Below are positions 44,494-53,899 of a stretch of 64,000 nt of DNA, piece after piece. The position numbers and the translations under genes are program-made. The notes under the pieces are model-generated. The model saw only the letters and a program-made list of their open reading frames with translations, had not been told where the DNA came from and made no database searches. Positions within the stretch are counted from its first letter, which is position 1, and every line of letters begins with the position of its first letter. The stretch is taken from NCBI GenBank assembly GCA_016342355.1, contig JAEINP010000021.1, positions 1 to 64,000 of the forward strand, written 5' to 3'. This stretch comes from Desulfatibacillum sp. (lineage in GTDB: Bacteria > Desulfobacterota > Desulfobacteria > Desulfobacterales > Desulfatibacillaceae).

Positions 44494-45771
44494 TTACAAT
44501 TGTGTCAAGACCTTTTCCGCAGCCTCCAAAGTCGCCTGAATGTCCTGTTTTGAATGGGCTGCGGACACAAACCACGCCTCAAACTGGGAGGGCGGCAAAT
44601 ACACGCCATGATCGCGCATGCCCTGGTAAAAACGGGCAAATTTGTCCAGGTCGCATTTTTTGGCGTCCTCAAAATTCTCCACAGGGTCCGGGCTGAAAAA
44701 CAGGGTCAGCATGGAGCCCACCCGGCTGATCGTGACGGAAACACCGGCTTGGTCCGCGGCCGTTTTGAGGCCTTGAGCCAGGGCTGCCGAATATTTTTCC
44801 AGGGCCTCGTAAAATCCCGGGGTGCTGATTTCCTTTAAGGTCGCCAAGCCCGCAGCCATGGCCATGGGATTGCCCGAAAGGGTTCCGGCCTGGTACACGG
44901 GTCCCTGAGGGGCGATTTGCTCCATGAGGGATCGCTTGCCGCCATAGGCGCCCACGGGCAGGCCGCCACCGATGATCTTGCCCAAAGTGGTGAGGTCCGG
45001 GACGATTCCATACAGGGACTGGGCTCCCCCCAGGGCTACCCGGAACCCGGTCATGACTTCGTCCAGGATCAGCACGATTCCGTATTGGTCGGCCACTTCC
45101 CGCAGGCCCTGGAGAAATTCCGGTTTCGGGGCCACTACCCCCATGTTGCCTGCCACGGGTTCCACGATGATGGCGGCAGTCTGATTGCCCTTTTCCTTCA
45201 CATAAGCCCGGACCGCCTCTATATTATTGTACTCCAGGGACGCGGTGGATGCGGCCACAGCGTCCGGGACTCCCGGGCTTCCGGGAATTCCCAGGGTGGC
45301 CACCCCGGACCCGGCCGCCACCAGCAGGCTGTCTCCGTGGCCGTGGTAGCATCCGTCGAACTTGATGATCCCGTCCCGGCCTGTGGCGCCCCGGGCAAGG
45401 CGGATGGCGCTCATGGTGGCCTCAGTGCCGGAATTGACCATGCGCACCATTTCCACGGAAGGGATGGCCTGGACCACGGCTTCGGCCAGGTCGATTTCCA
45501 GTTCCGTGGGCGCCCCGAACGTGCAGCCGTTGGCCAGGGCCGCCTCGATGGCCTTGATCACCGCAGGATGCCGATGTCCCAGGATCAGGGGGCCCCAAGA
45601 GCCAATATAATCAATGTATTGTTTACCGTCCGCGTCAAAGATGGCGGAGCCCTGGCCCCGGGCGATAAAGCAGGGATCCGTACCCACGGACCCGCAGGCG
45701 CGCACCGGGCTGTTCACTCCTCCCGGGATTGTTTTGCAGGCTCTGACGAACAGTTTTTTCGATTTTTCCAT
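44494..45771 (-). CDS. hemL: Glutamate-1-semialdehyde 2,1-aminomutase
   Basis: 425 residues, the normal length. The PLP lysine lies in [17 protein letters not shown]. Further conserved blocks are [31 protein letters not shown] and [10 protein letters not shown]. It makes 5-aminolevulinate, the first committed step of tetrapyrrole synthesis by the C5 route (heme d1, siroheme, cobalamin). The ATG at 45771 follows AAGGAGG; a TTG two codons earlier is less likely. A single gene, divergent from the KptA-like gene. Confidence 0.95.
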   Translation of the reverse strand: MEKSKKLFVRACKTIPGGVNSPVRACGSVGTDPCFIARGQGSAIFDADGKQYIDYIGSWGPLILGHRHPAVIKAIEAALANGCTFGAPTELEIDLAEAVVQAIPSVEMVRMVNSGTEATMSAIRLARGATGRDGIIKFDGCYHGHGDSLLVAAGSGVATLGIPGSPGVPDAVAASTASLEYNNIEAVRAYVKEKGNQTAAIIVEPVAGNMGVVAPKPEFLQGLREVADQYGIVLILDEVMTGFRVALGGAQSLYGIVPDLTTLGKIIGGGLPVGAYGGKRSLMEQIAPQGPVYQAGTLSGNPMAMAAGLATLKEISTPGFYEALEKYSAALAQGLKTAADQAGVSVTISRVGSMLTLFFSPDPVENFEDAKKCDLDKFARFYQGMRDHGVYLPPSQFEAWFVSAAHSKQDIQATLEAAEKVLTQL

Positions 45772-45914
45772 ATGCAACAGCCTCCTTTCCGGAGATTAAT
45801 AAGTGCCAAGAAAAAAAAGTGCTACCAAAGCGCGCCATATGCGTCAAGAAAGCTTTTGCTTCTTTCCGGGCTTTGGTATTAAATTACCATGAACTTTGCC
45901 TTACGGAGGAAAAT

Positions 45915-46685
45915 ATGGGAACAGGAAAAAGACCCGAGACCTTAAACAAGTTCCTGGCTTACGTGCTGGGGCGGAGGCCGGACGAATTCGGCCTCATTCC
46001 GGACCCGGACGGGTGGGTTAGAATCAAGGACCTGGTAAGGGCCCTTTCCGAAGAACCGGGATGGAAGCACGTAAACAAGGCGCACCTGAAAGAGGTGGCG
46101 TTTACCCTGGACGAAGCTTCTATTGAATTGGAGGAGGAAAAAATTCGGGCCTGGGAGTGGGACCCAGCCTTTTTCAAGGGAGAGGCCAAGGACCTTCCCA
46201 AACTCCTGTATGTGGGAACCCGGACCAAAGCCTATACGGAAATCGACAAAAAGGGCCTTTTTCCCATAGGTGCGCCCTTTGTGATCCTTTGCAGGGACGA
46301 GGAAATGGCCCACCGGATCGGAAAACGACGGGATGGCAGCCCCATTCTCCTTACTGTAAATACGGCCCAGGCCCGGGAAATGGGCGTGACTTTTTACGAG
46401 GCAGGCGAGCTTTTGTTTACCGCGGAATTCATCCCCAAAGGCTGCTTTTCCGGTCCTCCCGTGCTCAAGGCCGAGGAAAGCGCCTCCAAAAAGTCATCCA
46501 AGCCAAAGCCCGCCGAGGACCCGGCTCTCTCCATGGGGACCTTTGCCCTGAATTTGGAAGGGGTGTATGGCAAGGAAACCGGCAAGATCCAGGACAAGGC
46601 TTTCCGGAAAAAGGGAGGCCAACAAAAACGCACCTGGAAAGAGGATGTCCGCAGCCAACGCCGCCACGGCAAGGACGAGGACTAA
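45915..46685 (+). CDS. KptA-like RNA 2'-phosphotransferase-fold protein with altered catalytic motif
   Basis: 256 residues. The N-terminal winged-helix segment (LNKFLAYVLGRRPDEFGLIPDPDGWVRIKDL) and C-terminal ART-like part (LLYVGTRTKAYTEIDKKGLFPIG) match KptA/Tpt1, which remove a 2'-phosphate from RNA using NAD. The catalytic Arg-His of the usual LRHKP motif is Gly-Arg here, and YHGT is YVGT; the IRA arginine is retained (EEKIRAWEW). About 60 lysine-rich residues extend the C-terminus. GGAGG precedes the ATG. It is 9 bases from a SUFU-domain gene. Active status is uncertain. Confidence 0.75.
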   Translation: MGTGKRPETLNKFLAYVLGRRPDEFGLIPDPDGWVRIKDLVRALSEEPGWKHVNKAHLKEVAFTLDEASIELEEEKIRAWEWDPAFFKGEAKDLPKLLYVGTRTKAYTEIDKKGLFPIGAPFVILCRDEEMAHRIGKRRDGSPILLTVNTAQAREMGVTFYEAGELLFTAEFIPKGCFSGPPVLKAEESASKKSSKPKPAEDPALSMGTFALNLEGVYGKETGKIQDKAFRKKGGQQKRTWKEDVRSQRRHGKDED

Positions 46686-46694
46686 GGAAAAATT

Positions 46695-47423
46695 ATGGCT
46701 AAGGACGACAAACTGGTATCTCCGTCCAGGGCGCCCATATACCGGTATACAGACGGTGAAAAAGAGTGGGACTCGCCCCATGGCGAAATTGCCATGGAAG
46801 AAATTTCGGCCCATATTGAAAGACATCTGGACGACATTGAAATGGTTTACCATGAGCTGTTGTCCGATACCGTGCATATTGATGTGTGCCATGTAAAGCC
46901 CAACCAGGAGCGGCCTTACCATACCCTGATCACATCGGGAATGAGCGACCTTCCCATGGCGACTCCCGAGGGCAGTGATGCTCCCAGATATTTGGAATTG
47001 ATGATGACGCTTCCAAAACACTGGCAGTTGAACGACGAGGCTTTTCACGATGAAAACTGGTACTGGCCCATAAGAGCCTTAAAGTTCCTGGCCAGGTTTC
47101 CCCATAAATACGGCGCATGGCTGGGCGTGGGCCACACCATCCCCAACGGCGACCCCCCGGTACCATTTGCAAACAATACGGGGTTCACGGGCATCCTGAT
47201 TTTACCCCCTGTTACCGTGCCAAAAAGGTTTGTTTCCCTGAAAGTGGAAGACGACAAGGAAATCTTCTTTATGTCCTGCATACCCCTATACACGGGGGAG
47301 ATGACTTTGAAGCTGCATAGCGGCACACAAGCCCTGCTTGACCGGTTTGAAAAAAATCGTATTCTGGAGATTGTGGATATCAATAGAAAAAACGTGGCCA
47401 AAAAACGCTTTGGAGTATTCTGA
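46695..47423 (+). CDS. Suppressor-of-fused (SUFU) domain protein
   Basis: 242 residues. SUFU-domain hallmarks are visible: IYRYTDGEKEWDSPHGE at the start, EAISAHIERHL-like helix, TVHIDVCHVKPNQERPYHTLITSGMSDLPM, RYLELMMTLPKHW, WPIRALKFLARFPHKYG and GHTIPNGDPPVPFANNT. Bacterial SUFU proteins are found in polymorphic toxin loci, where they are predicted immunity proteins, and also as stand-alone proteins of unknown role. The gene is 9 bases behind the KptA-like gene with AAGGA upstream, so the two are one unit. Confidence 0.88.
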   Translation: MAKDDKLVSPSRAPIYRYTDGEKEWDSPHGEIAMEEISAHIERHLDDIEMVYHELLSDTVHIDVCHVKPNQERPYHTLITSGMSDLPMATPEGSDAPRYLELMMTLPKHWQLNDEAFHDENWYWPIRALKFLARFPHKYGAWLGVGHTIPNGDPPVPFANNTGFTGILILPPVTVPKRFVSLKVEDDKEIFFMSCIPLYTGEMTLKLHSGTQALLDRFEKNRILEIVDINRKNVAKKRFGVF

Positions 47424-47650
47424 ACTGCGGGGGCCTGGAAGCCAGGACTTTCATCAATACAAAATTTTCGGAATAAGTCCGCCGTCAGCGCCGTCACAGC
47501 AAGATGCAGGAATAGGAAATATGGGGGGACCGCCGTGCTTGTTCCCCCTTTTTTAATCCAACTTCAAAATACTTGTCATCAGGATAAGGCCGGAGTTCAG
47601 TGGCTTTGCCATCTGAACGTGCTCGGTATTCCTTGTGATCCGTAGGAGTC

Positions 47651-48679
47651 TCAACCCGGATGCACAAAACGGCGTTTTGGGCTAACCGGAACAGGCTTCA
47701 GGAGCCGTGTGAAACGATTCCGGTATTCCCGGGGAGAAAGCCCCGTGGTTTTTTTAAACAGCTTCCGAAACGAATTGGGGTCCTCATACCCTACCTGCTG
47801 GGTGATCTCCTCGATCGATTCCACGGTTTTTTCCAGCTTTTGCTTGGCGGCCTCTATCCTGATTCGCTGGAGATAAAGCAAAGGCGAATCCCCGGTTGCG
47901 CTTTTAAACCGGCGCACAAAGTGGCGTGGACTGATCCCGAGATCACATGCCAAAGCCTCCACGGAAATATGTGTGGTAAAACGTTCCTCCATATAACACT
48001 GGGCTTCCTTGACGGCAGTGTCGGTATGGTCCTTTTGGAATTCAAATATGGTATAGGGAGACTGGCTATACCTGGGTTCCATCAACAAGGCCTTGGAGCA
48101 CAAAACAGCCAACTCCTCGTATCCAAATTTCTCAATCAGATAAACGCAAAGGTCAAAAACAGACGTGGTGGCCCCTGAACACAGGAAACCGCTGTCTTCC
48201 GTTAAAATCCGTTCGGGCTTGAGATTGACGGCCGGGTAAAGTTTTTGGAAATACCGCGAAAATTTTAAATTCGTGGTGGCTGTCTTCCCGTCGAGAAGTC
48301 CGGTTTCAGCCAACAAAAAGGTCCCAGTGCAGGTCGTGCCGACCAACACATCCTTTTCATGGTGGCGACGAATCCAGGCCGTCAGTTCCTTTGGCACATC
48401 GCCAATAAAATCCAGCGGGGGAAGAAATCCGGGAATCAAAATAAAATCCGTCGATTCCACCTCGTGAATGGAACAATGGGGCGTAACCGTAACCCGCCCC
48501 TCCGCCTCAACCGGCTTGCCGTCAATGGACGCAATGTCCCAACTAAACAGAGGGGCGCCGTCATCCTCACCCTGATTGAGCTGCCCATACCACCGGTTGG
48601 AAATGGCAAAGGCGTCAATACACCCGTAAATGGCGGACGCCGCACAATTTTGGAATGCAAGCAATGTTAAATGTGGCAT
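47651..48679 (-). CDS. GlxA-type AraC regulator (DJ-1/PfpI domain plus HTH)
   Basis: 342 residues. The N-terminal DJ-1/PfpI-like domain (residues 1-190; LTLLAFQNCAASAIYGCIDAF, GTTCTGTFLLAETGLLDGKTATTN) is followed by an AraC HTH (ISVEALACDLGISPRHFVRRFKSATGDSPLLYLQRIR; IEEITQQVGYEDPNSFRKLFKKTTGLSPREYR). It is a ligand-responsive activator class. The ATG at 48679 follows GGAGAGAT. It is divergent from the OYE-family gene at 48839, which it probably controls. Confidence 0.9.
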   Translation of the reverse strand: MPHLTLLAFQNCAASAIYGCIDAFAISNRWYGQLNQGEDDGAPLFSWDIASIDGKPVEAEGRVTVTPHCSIHEVESTDFILIPGFLPPLDFIGDVPKELTAWIRRHHEKDVLVGTTCTGTFLLAETGLLDGKTATTNLKFSRYFQKLYPAVNLKPERILTEDSGFLCSGATTSVFDLCVYLIEKFGYEELAVLCSKALLMEPRYSQSPYTIFEFQKDHTDTAVKEAQCYMEERFTTHISVEALACDLGISPRHFVRRFKSATGDSPLLYLQRIRIEAAKQKLEKTVESIEEITQQVGYEDPNSFRKLFKKTTGLSPREYRNRFTRLLKPVPVSPKRRFVHPG

Positions 48680-48838
48680 ATCTCTCCTCCAAAACTCCAT
48701 GTCCGTTTTGGCATGTTTTTAGTCAAATTAGCCTCTTTTGATTTTGCGTGTCAAGTTGTAAAAGATATGGACGACAAGACAGGCACCTAACGGTGACCAT
48801 AGTGGACAGGCGAAAACAACAGTATTAGGAGGCGAATT

Positions 48839-50839
48839 ATGGACCCCTTATTTCAACCCATCAGAATAAACCAGTTGGAAATCAAAAACAGGATTTATCT
48901 CCCTGCCATGCATCTGAACATGGCGGTGGATTTTCAGGTTACGGACCAGATCGTCGACTTCTATTCCGAACGGGCCAGGGGCGGGGCGGGCATTATTGTT
49001 GTAGGCAACGCCACCGTGGACGATGTCGCCGGAAACGGCATGTACATAGGCGCGCATAAGGATGAATTCATACTCGGCCTGACACGGCTTTCAGACGCCA
49101 TCAAGGCCGGAGGCGCAAGGTCCGCCGTGCAACTGAACCATGCCGGGCGCTATTCCCATTCGTTCTTGATGGGCGGAAAAATGCCTGTCGCGCCTTCGGC
49201 TCTGCCGTCGCGAATGACCCGGGAAACGCCCGAGGCTCTGGATATTGACGGCATCAAACGCACAATCGCTTCCTTTGGGGAAGCCGCAGAGCGGGTAAAA
49301 AAATGCGGTTACGATGCCGTGGAAGTCTTAAGCGGTACAGGATACCTTATCAGCGAATTTTTGTCCCCGGTTACCAATATTCGTGACGATGAATACGGCG
49401 GATCTTTCGAGAATCGCATCCGTTTCGGGGTGGAAGTCATGAAGGCGGTCCGTAAAGCGGTTGGACCTGACTACCCTGTCATGGTCCGGCTGGACAACAA
49501 CGATTTTATGGAAGGCGGCCAGCGTTCCGACGAATTGACGGAGTATGCCAAAATCCTTGTGGAACAGTGCGGGGTTGACGCCCTGTGCATAAAGGGCAAT
49601 TGGCATGAAGCAAGAGTTCCCCAGATGACCGCCAATGTGCCCCGGGGAACGTACGCCTATCTTGCCCGCAATGTGAAAAATGTGGTCAATGTCCCCGTGA
49701 TCGCCAGTCACCGGATTCACTCCCCCGAGGTGGCGCGGGAAATCATCCGGGACGGTTTTTGCGACATGGTCGCCATGGGCCGGAGCCTGATTGCGGACCC
49801 CTACATGCCGGAAAAGGCCCGCACAGGCAGGGAAAGCGAAATTGTCCATTGCATCGCATGCTGCCAGGGTTGTTTCGACAGCCTGTTTCAGCTTCAGTCG
49901 GTCAAATGCCTTTGCAACCCCAAGGCGGGATTTGAAGGGTCCAAGCTCGTTGAAAAGACCGGCGCCCCGAAAAATGTTATGGTCATCGGCGGCGGCCCGG
50001 CAGGCATGACCGCCGCATTGGCCGCCCAAGAAAAAGGCCACAATGTTACCCTTTATGAAAAGGGCAAAAAGCTGGGCGGACAGCTTTATCTGGCTGGTGC
50101 GCCCCATGGCCGGGAGGAATTTCTGGAGTTGGCCAAGGATTTGACCACCCAGCTCATACTCAACAAAATCAACGTCAAACTGAATACAGCGGTGGATGAG
50201 GCGTTATTGGATGCGGAAAAGCCGGACATGGTCATCCTGGCCACAGGGGCCGCGCCCATTACGCCGCCCATCAAGGGGGTTGATCTGCCCCATGTTGTCC
50301 AGGCCTGGGATGTGCTGCTTGGCAATGTCTCCACCGGCAAAAAGGTGGTTGTGATCGGCGGCGGGGCCGTGGGTGTGGAAACGGCCATGCACCTGTCGGA
50401 AATTGGGACATTATCCGGCGAGGCCATCAAGTTCCTGCTGGTTAATGGGGCGGAAACCCCGGAAACCCTTTTTGAATTAGCCACCAAGGGAACAGTGGAC
50501 GTCACCCTCATTGAAATGTTGGGAAAAGTCGGTATCGGCATTGGCAAAAGCACAAATTGGGTCATGAAGCAGGACATGGGCAGGCAACGCCTTGCTGCAA
50601 GAACCATGACTAAAGCTCTGGAGATCACGCCAACTTATGTCAAGGTTCAAACAGGCGATGACGTGGATACCATTCCTGCAGATACGGTGGTTCTTGCTGC
50701 TGGCGCAGTGCCGGTGAACAGCCTTGGCGAAATTCTCGAAAAGAAAGGTATTGCCCATAAAGTGGTTGGGGACGCCGGGGGTATTGCTTTGGCCTTTGAT
50801 GCGGTCCATCAGGGATTTGACGCGGGAAGAAGCATATAG
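48839..50839 (+). CDS. Old Yellow Enzyme family FMN/FAD/Fe-S oxidoreductase, second copy
   Basis: 666 residues with the same layout and many identical blocks as the protein at 10997-12997: FMN barrel (NRIYLPAMHLN; QLNHAGRYSHS; GGSFENRIRFGVEV), Fe-S motif CIACCQGCFD...CLCNP and two dinucleotide folds (VIGGGPAGMTAA; VVIGGGAVGVETA). TTAGGAGG precedes the ATG. A divergent GlxA-type regulator 159 bases away suggests inducible expression by the enoate or related substrate. No further catabolic genes are adjacent. Confidence 0.92.
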   Translation: MDPLFQPIRINQLEIKNRIYLPAMHLNMAVDFQVTDQIVDFYSERARGGAGIIVVGNATVDDVAGNGMYIGAHKDEFILGLTRLSDAIKAGGARSAVQLNHAGRYSHSFLMGGKMPVAPSALPSRMTRETPEALDIDGIKRTIASFGEAAERVKKCGYDAVEVLSGTGYLISEFLSPVTNIRDDEYGGSFENRIRFGVEVMKAVRKAVGPDYPVMVRLDNNDFMEGGQRSDELTEYAKILVEQCGVDALCIKGNWHEARVPQMTANVPRGTYAYLARNVKNVVNVPVIASHRIHSPEVAREIIRDGFCDMVAMGRSLIADPYMPEKARTGRESEIVHCIACCQGCFDSLFQLQSVKCLCNPKAGFEGSKLVEKTGAPKNVMVIGGGPAGMTAALAAQEKGHNVTLYEKGKKLGGQLYLAGAPHGREEFLELAKDLTTQLILNKINVKLNTAVDEALLDAEKPDMVILATGAAPITPPIKGVDLPHVVQAWDVLLGNVSTGKKVVVIGGGAVGVETAMHLSEIGTLSGEAIKFLLVNGAETPETLFELATKGTVDVTLIEMLGKVGIGIGKSTNWVMKQDMGRQRLAARTMTKALEITPTYVKVQTGDDVDTIPADTVVLAAGAVPVNSLGEILEKKGIAHKVVGDAGGIALAFDAVHQGFDAGRSI

Positions 50840-51306
50840 ATAGCGAGCGAAACGATTAAAATACCCCGAAAGGGTTGGACAACGCAGGGGCCTGGACGCA
50901 GGCCCCTGCATCCTGCTTCTGGCAAGGCCGTCAAAAAAATGCGGCATGGAACGCCAGGACATCCATCAAATCCTCCGCCGCTTCAATATCTCCGTACAGA
51001 ATTTTCGCGACTGATTAAGCATTTCTTGGAAGAATCATCCACTTTTTTTTCAGCAATTTCCGGTTAGGTTTTTACAAAGGGCGGATGGGGTTTTCTTGGG
51101 GGGATCATTCGATGAGCCTATCTGGTCATCCTGCCCTGAATATCGCAATTCGTTTTGTTTCGTGATGCGCAACTCGCGGACCCGTTTGATGGAGTCATTC
51201 ACATGGTTGTTTTCCTGACAGTGGATCGCCAACAGCAAGTCGGTAATCAGGCCGCCAAGGATCTGAACCATCATCCCGTGGAAACTTTTGGAGATGAGAT
51301 GGTACA
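50840..51306. other. Intergenic region; small frames of doubtful status
   Basis: After the terminator-like hairpin there are a 22-codon frame at 50946 on the plus strand and an 85-codon frame at 51050-51307 on the minus strand. Neither has a convincing ribosome binding site or family, and they may be remnants. A run of eight T follows 51043. Confidence 0.35.
50884..50909 (+). terminator. Perfect hairpin after the second OYE-family gene
   Basis: GCAGGGGCCTG (50884-50894) pairs perfectly with CAGGCCCCTGC (50899-50909), loop GACG. It lies 44 bases after the stop codon. The expected T-run is replaced by ATCCTGCTTCT, so termination strength is uncertain. Confidence 0.65.
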
Positions 51307-51969
51307 CTATCGGAAGCCAAGCACCGGCCAGCCCTTTTCCAGCGCCATTTGACGCAGGGGCTCGGTGGGCTCCACGGCGAATGCGTGGCCCACCATGGAG
51401 AGTAGGGGAATGTCGGCCTGATGATTGCCATAGGCGTAGGACCGGGACAGGTCAATGCCTTCCGCTTCCGCCAGGGCGCGGGCCTGGATGACCTTTTCCT
51501 CATCAATGCACAGGGGACCCCTGGTTCGGCCCGTGAGCAGGCCGTCCGGTCCGGTTTCCAGGTCGCTGCACAATAGATGGTCAAAGCCCAGGTCAGCCCG
51601 GACAGGCTCCAGGGTGTAGCGCAGGGAACCGGAAATCAGCACCGTCACATGGCCTTGTTTTTTATGGTGGAAGAATTTTTCCAGGATATTTTTGGACAAA
51701 CGGGGCCGGATCAGTTCTTCATAAAACTCGCAGATGCCATCCACAAAGGGGTCCAGAGGCTTGCCCTTGTAAAAGCCCAGGAGGATACGGGCCATGGTTT
51801 CTTCGGAGATCCAATGGCGTTTGTACAGAAGGCTGGAACCCCAAACCTTGAGGATGTACGGCAAGGGGGCTAAGCCTGTTTCCCACAAAAAGCGGATTCC
51901 CTGGGCTGCGGAATCGGTCTCCAGTAAAGTCCTGTCAAAATCGAAAAATGCTCCAATGCGTTGGCTCAT
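51307..51969 (-). CDS. HAD-IB family hydrolase (SerB/PgpC-like)
   Basis: 220 residues. HAD motif I is FFDFDRTLLETDSA, motif II VTVLISGSLRYTLEP, and motif III/IV YAYGNHQADIPLLSMVGHAFAVEP. The insertion between motifs I and II holds the helical cap of the IB subclass, as in phosphoserine phosphatase-like and phosphatidylglycerophosphatase C proteins. The substrate is not resolved. The ATG at 51969 has GGGAG upstream, unlike an ATG two codons earlier. Confidence 0.85.
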   Translation of the reverse strand: MSQRIGAFFDFDRTLLETDSAAQGIRFLWETGLAPLPYILKVWGSSLLYKRHWISEETMARILLGFYKGKPLDPFVDGICEFYEELIRPRLSKNILEKFFHHKKQGHVTVLISGSLRYTLEPVRADLGFDHLLCSDLETGPDGLLTGRTRGPLCIDEEKVIQARALAEAEGIDLSRSYAYGNHQADIPLLSMVGHAFAVEPTEPLRQMALEKGWPVLGFR

Positions 51970-52124
51970 TGCCATCTCCCTGTGTTTGCCAAGCATAAAC
52001 ACAAAACCACGTTATAATGCAAGCAGGGATAGTGGGCGACAAGTTCCGCAAGCGGGACTCCGCACCTGGCTTGCCGATTGGAAAACATGGCGCCCTGAAA
52101 CCCCACAAAGCAGGCGCCGGGCAA

Positions 52125-53006
52125 TCACATGTTCAGACGGGGCGGCATGAGTTTGAAAAGGGATTCCTTGCCATAATGTTCTATCGCCGCATTGAGGTGA
52201 GATATCATCTTTTCTCTGTCCCTTGGCAGCACGCCGAACATGGGGACCGTGTTGGTGGGATGGTTGGCTTGCAAGATCACGTTATCCAATGAAATTCTGG
52301 ACAGTAATTCTTTCTCCTCTTCAAGGACTTCCAATTCCGTAGGGAGAGAAAAACGGCCTGCCAAAACATCTTCATACAAGGGAACTGTTTTGAAGATTCC
52401 CAGGGTTCCAAGCCAGATCAGATTAGGCCGGACTTCATTGAGCAAAGCCGCTGTCAGGCGGGCGTTTTCCACGCCTTTGCCCTTGCCAGCCGCGCCCAGC
52501 ATAAGGCTTGTGGCGTAGTTGATTCCCACATTGTTAAGCCTTTTTAAATGATATATTGCCTCTTCCCGGGTATGCCCCTTATTGAGTTGCTTGAGAACGG
52601 CTTCCGAGCCTGATTCCACGCCCACATGCAGGTCGTTTATCCGGCAATTTTTCAGGTCGGCAAGTTCCTGGTCCGTCTTTGTTTTGATGTTCCCAATGGA
52701 CGCGTACATACCGATATTCTGGCATTCGGGAAAATATTCCACGATTTTTCCCGCGATGGCCTGGAGCGTTTCTGCCTTAAGTACAAAGGCATCCCCATTT
52801 ACCAGGAAGATTCTTTCCGCTTTTGGATAGATTCCCCGGGCTTCCTGGAGGTCCTTTTCAATTTCTTCCATGGATGCCACCCGAAACCGCACATCCCGGT
52901 ACATGTTGCAAAAGGAGCAACTATTGTGGGAGCATCCCACGGTCACCTGCAGAAGCAGTGAGTCGCTTTCCACAGGGGGGCGATATGTGGCGCCTTCGTA
53001 ATTCAT
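52125..53006 (-). CDS. Radical SAM protein with C-x4-C-x2-C cluster motif
   Basis: 293 residues. The SAM cluster motif reads GCSHNSCSFCNMY, that is C-x4-C-x2-C instead of the usual C-x3-C-x2-C, with the SAM-binding GGE-like position IFLVNGDAF and the helix LHVGVESGSEAVLKQLNKGHT. The C-terminal part is elongated without extra Fe-S cysteines. The variant spacing is known from a group of uncharacterised radical SAM proteins. It lies 10 bases behind the DsbA-like gene on the same strand. Reaction unknown. Confidence 0.8.
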   Translation of the reverse strand: MNYEGATYRPPVESDSLLLQVTVGCSHNSCSFCNMYRDVRFRVASMEEIEKDLQEARGIYPKAERIFLVNGDAFVLKAETLQAIAGKIVEYFPECQNIGMYASIGNIKTKTDQELADLKNCRINDLHVGVESGSEAVLKQLNKGHTREEAIYHLKRLNNVGINYATSLMLGAAGKGKGVENARLTAALLNEVRPNLIWLGTLGIFKTVPLYEDVLAGRFSLPTELEVLEEEKELLSRISLDNVILQANHPTNTVPMFGVLPRDREKMISHLNAAIEHYGKESLFKLMPPRLNM

Positions 53007-53016
53007 CGACTATCCT

Positions 53017-53637
53017 TTATAGCAATTGGCCATTGGCCGAACTTATGAGAGCCGCCATTTTTTCGTAGGATTTGGCGCCTATCAGGCGGTTTTCTCCGTA
53101 TACCATGGTGGGTACGGCAGTGATTTTCATGGTGCGAGCCAAGTCCCAATCCTTATCCACGGCTTCATTATAAGTGCGTTCTGTAAGAACTTCCCCGGCT
53201 TCATCCCTGGGCAAGCCCGCGGCTTCCGCAATATCCAACAGGATATCGTGGGAAGCGATGTTGAGCCCTTTGGCGAAAAATGCCTGAAAAGCGGCCATAT
53301 GGTAAGCATGGCCCTTGCCCTGGTCAGATGCCCACTGACCCAATTCCTGGGCCATGCGGCTGTTGTAGGTTTTTCCCAACGGCTTGAATGGCAACCCCAG
53401 TTGAGAGGCGGCTTTTGCAAATTCCCTGCCCCATTTTTCTACCTCTGAGGACGGCACATTCAAGAGATCTTCCAGACGGATGCCGTCCCGGGGAACTTCC
53501 GGGTGCAGGGGAAAGCAGCGCCACCTGATGGGAATCTCAAATTCTTTTGCCAGTTTTTCAGCGCTCTCCATATTGAAATAGCAAAAAGGGCATGTGTAAT
53601 CGGAAAAAATTTCCAGCACCCGAGGGGTTTCCGCCAT
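53017..53637 (-). CDS. DsbA-family (FrnE-like) thioredoxin-fold oxidoreductase
   Basis: 206 residues without a signal peptide, so cytoplasmic. It begins RVLEIFSDYTCPFCYFNMESAEKLAKEF; the CPFC active site is at about residues 16-19, and the cis-proline loop is ITAVPTMVYG. FrnE-like proteins of this size reduce or isomerise disulfides or bind glutathione-like thiols. The ATG at 53637 has AGGAGG upstream. It directly precedes the radical SAM gene, so the two are probably co-transcribed. Confidence 0.88.
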   Translation of the reverse strand: MAETPRVLEIFSDYTCPFCYFNMESAEKLAKEFEIPIRWRCFPLHPEVPRDGIRLEDLLNVPSSEVEKWGREFAKAASQLGLPFKPLGKTYNSRMAQELGQWASDQGKGHAYHMAAFQAFFAKGLNIASHDILLDIAEAAGLPRDEAGEVLTERTYNEAVDKDWDLARTMKITAVPTMVYGENRLIGAKSYEKMAALISSANGQLL

Positions 53638-53899
53638 TTTTAGCCTCCTGTTTGTCCGTGTCTGGCTTAGCAGCATTGTGAAGCTGCATATGCCGTTAAA
53701 TATCTTTTACATTATGCCCGGATAAATGTTTGTCAATCACTTCTTCCCGGATCGGGTCAATAGACCTTCCGGCCATTGCTCAGTTGGTGGTTGGAATGGT
53801 GCTGTGGCAACTCGCCCCTTTTTCACGCGATTCGCTTGACATGTGTATGTTGCTATAGTAGGTTCACATCATTCCGAAACAAATTCAAAGGAGAATCCT

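Noticed and set aside
51050-51307. An 85-codon minus-strand frame downstream of the second OYE-family gene
   Set aside because: No good ribosome binding site, no recognised domain, and another frame overlaps on the plus strand; possibly a remnant but not supported as a gene.
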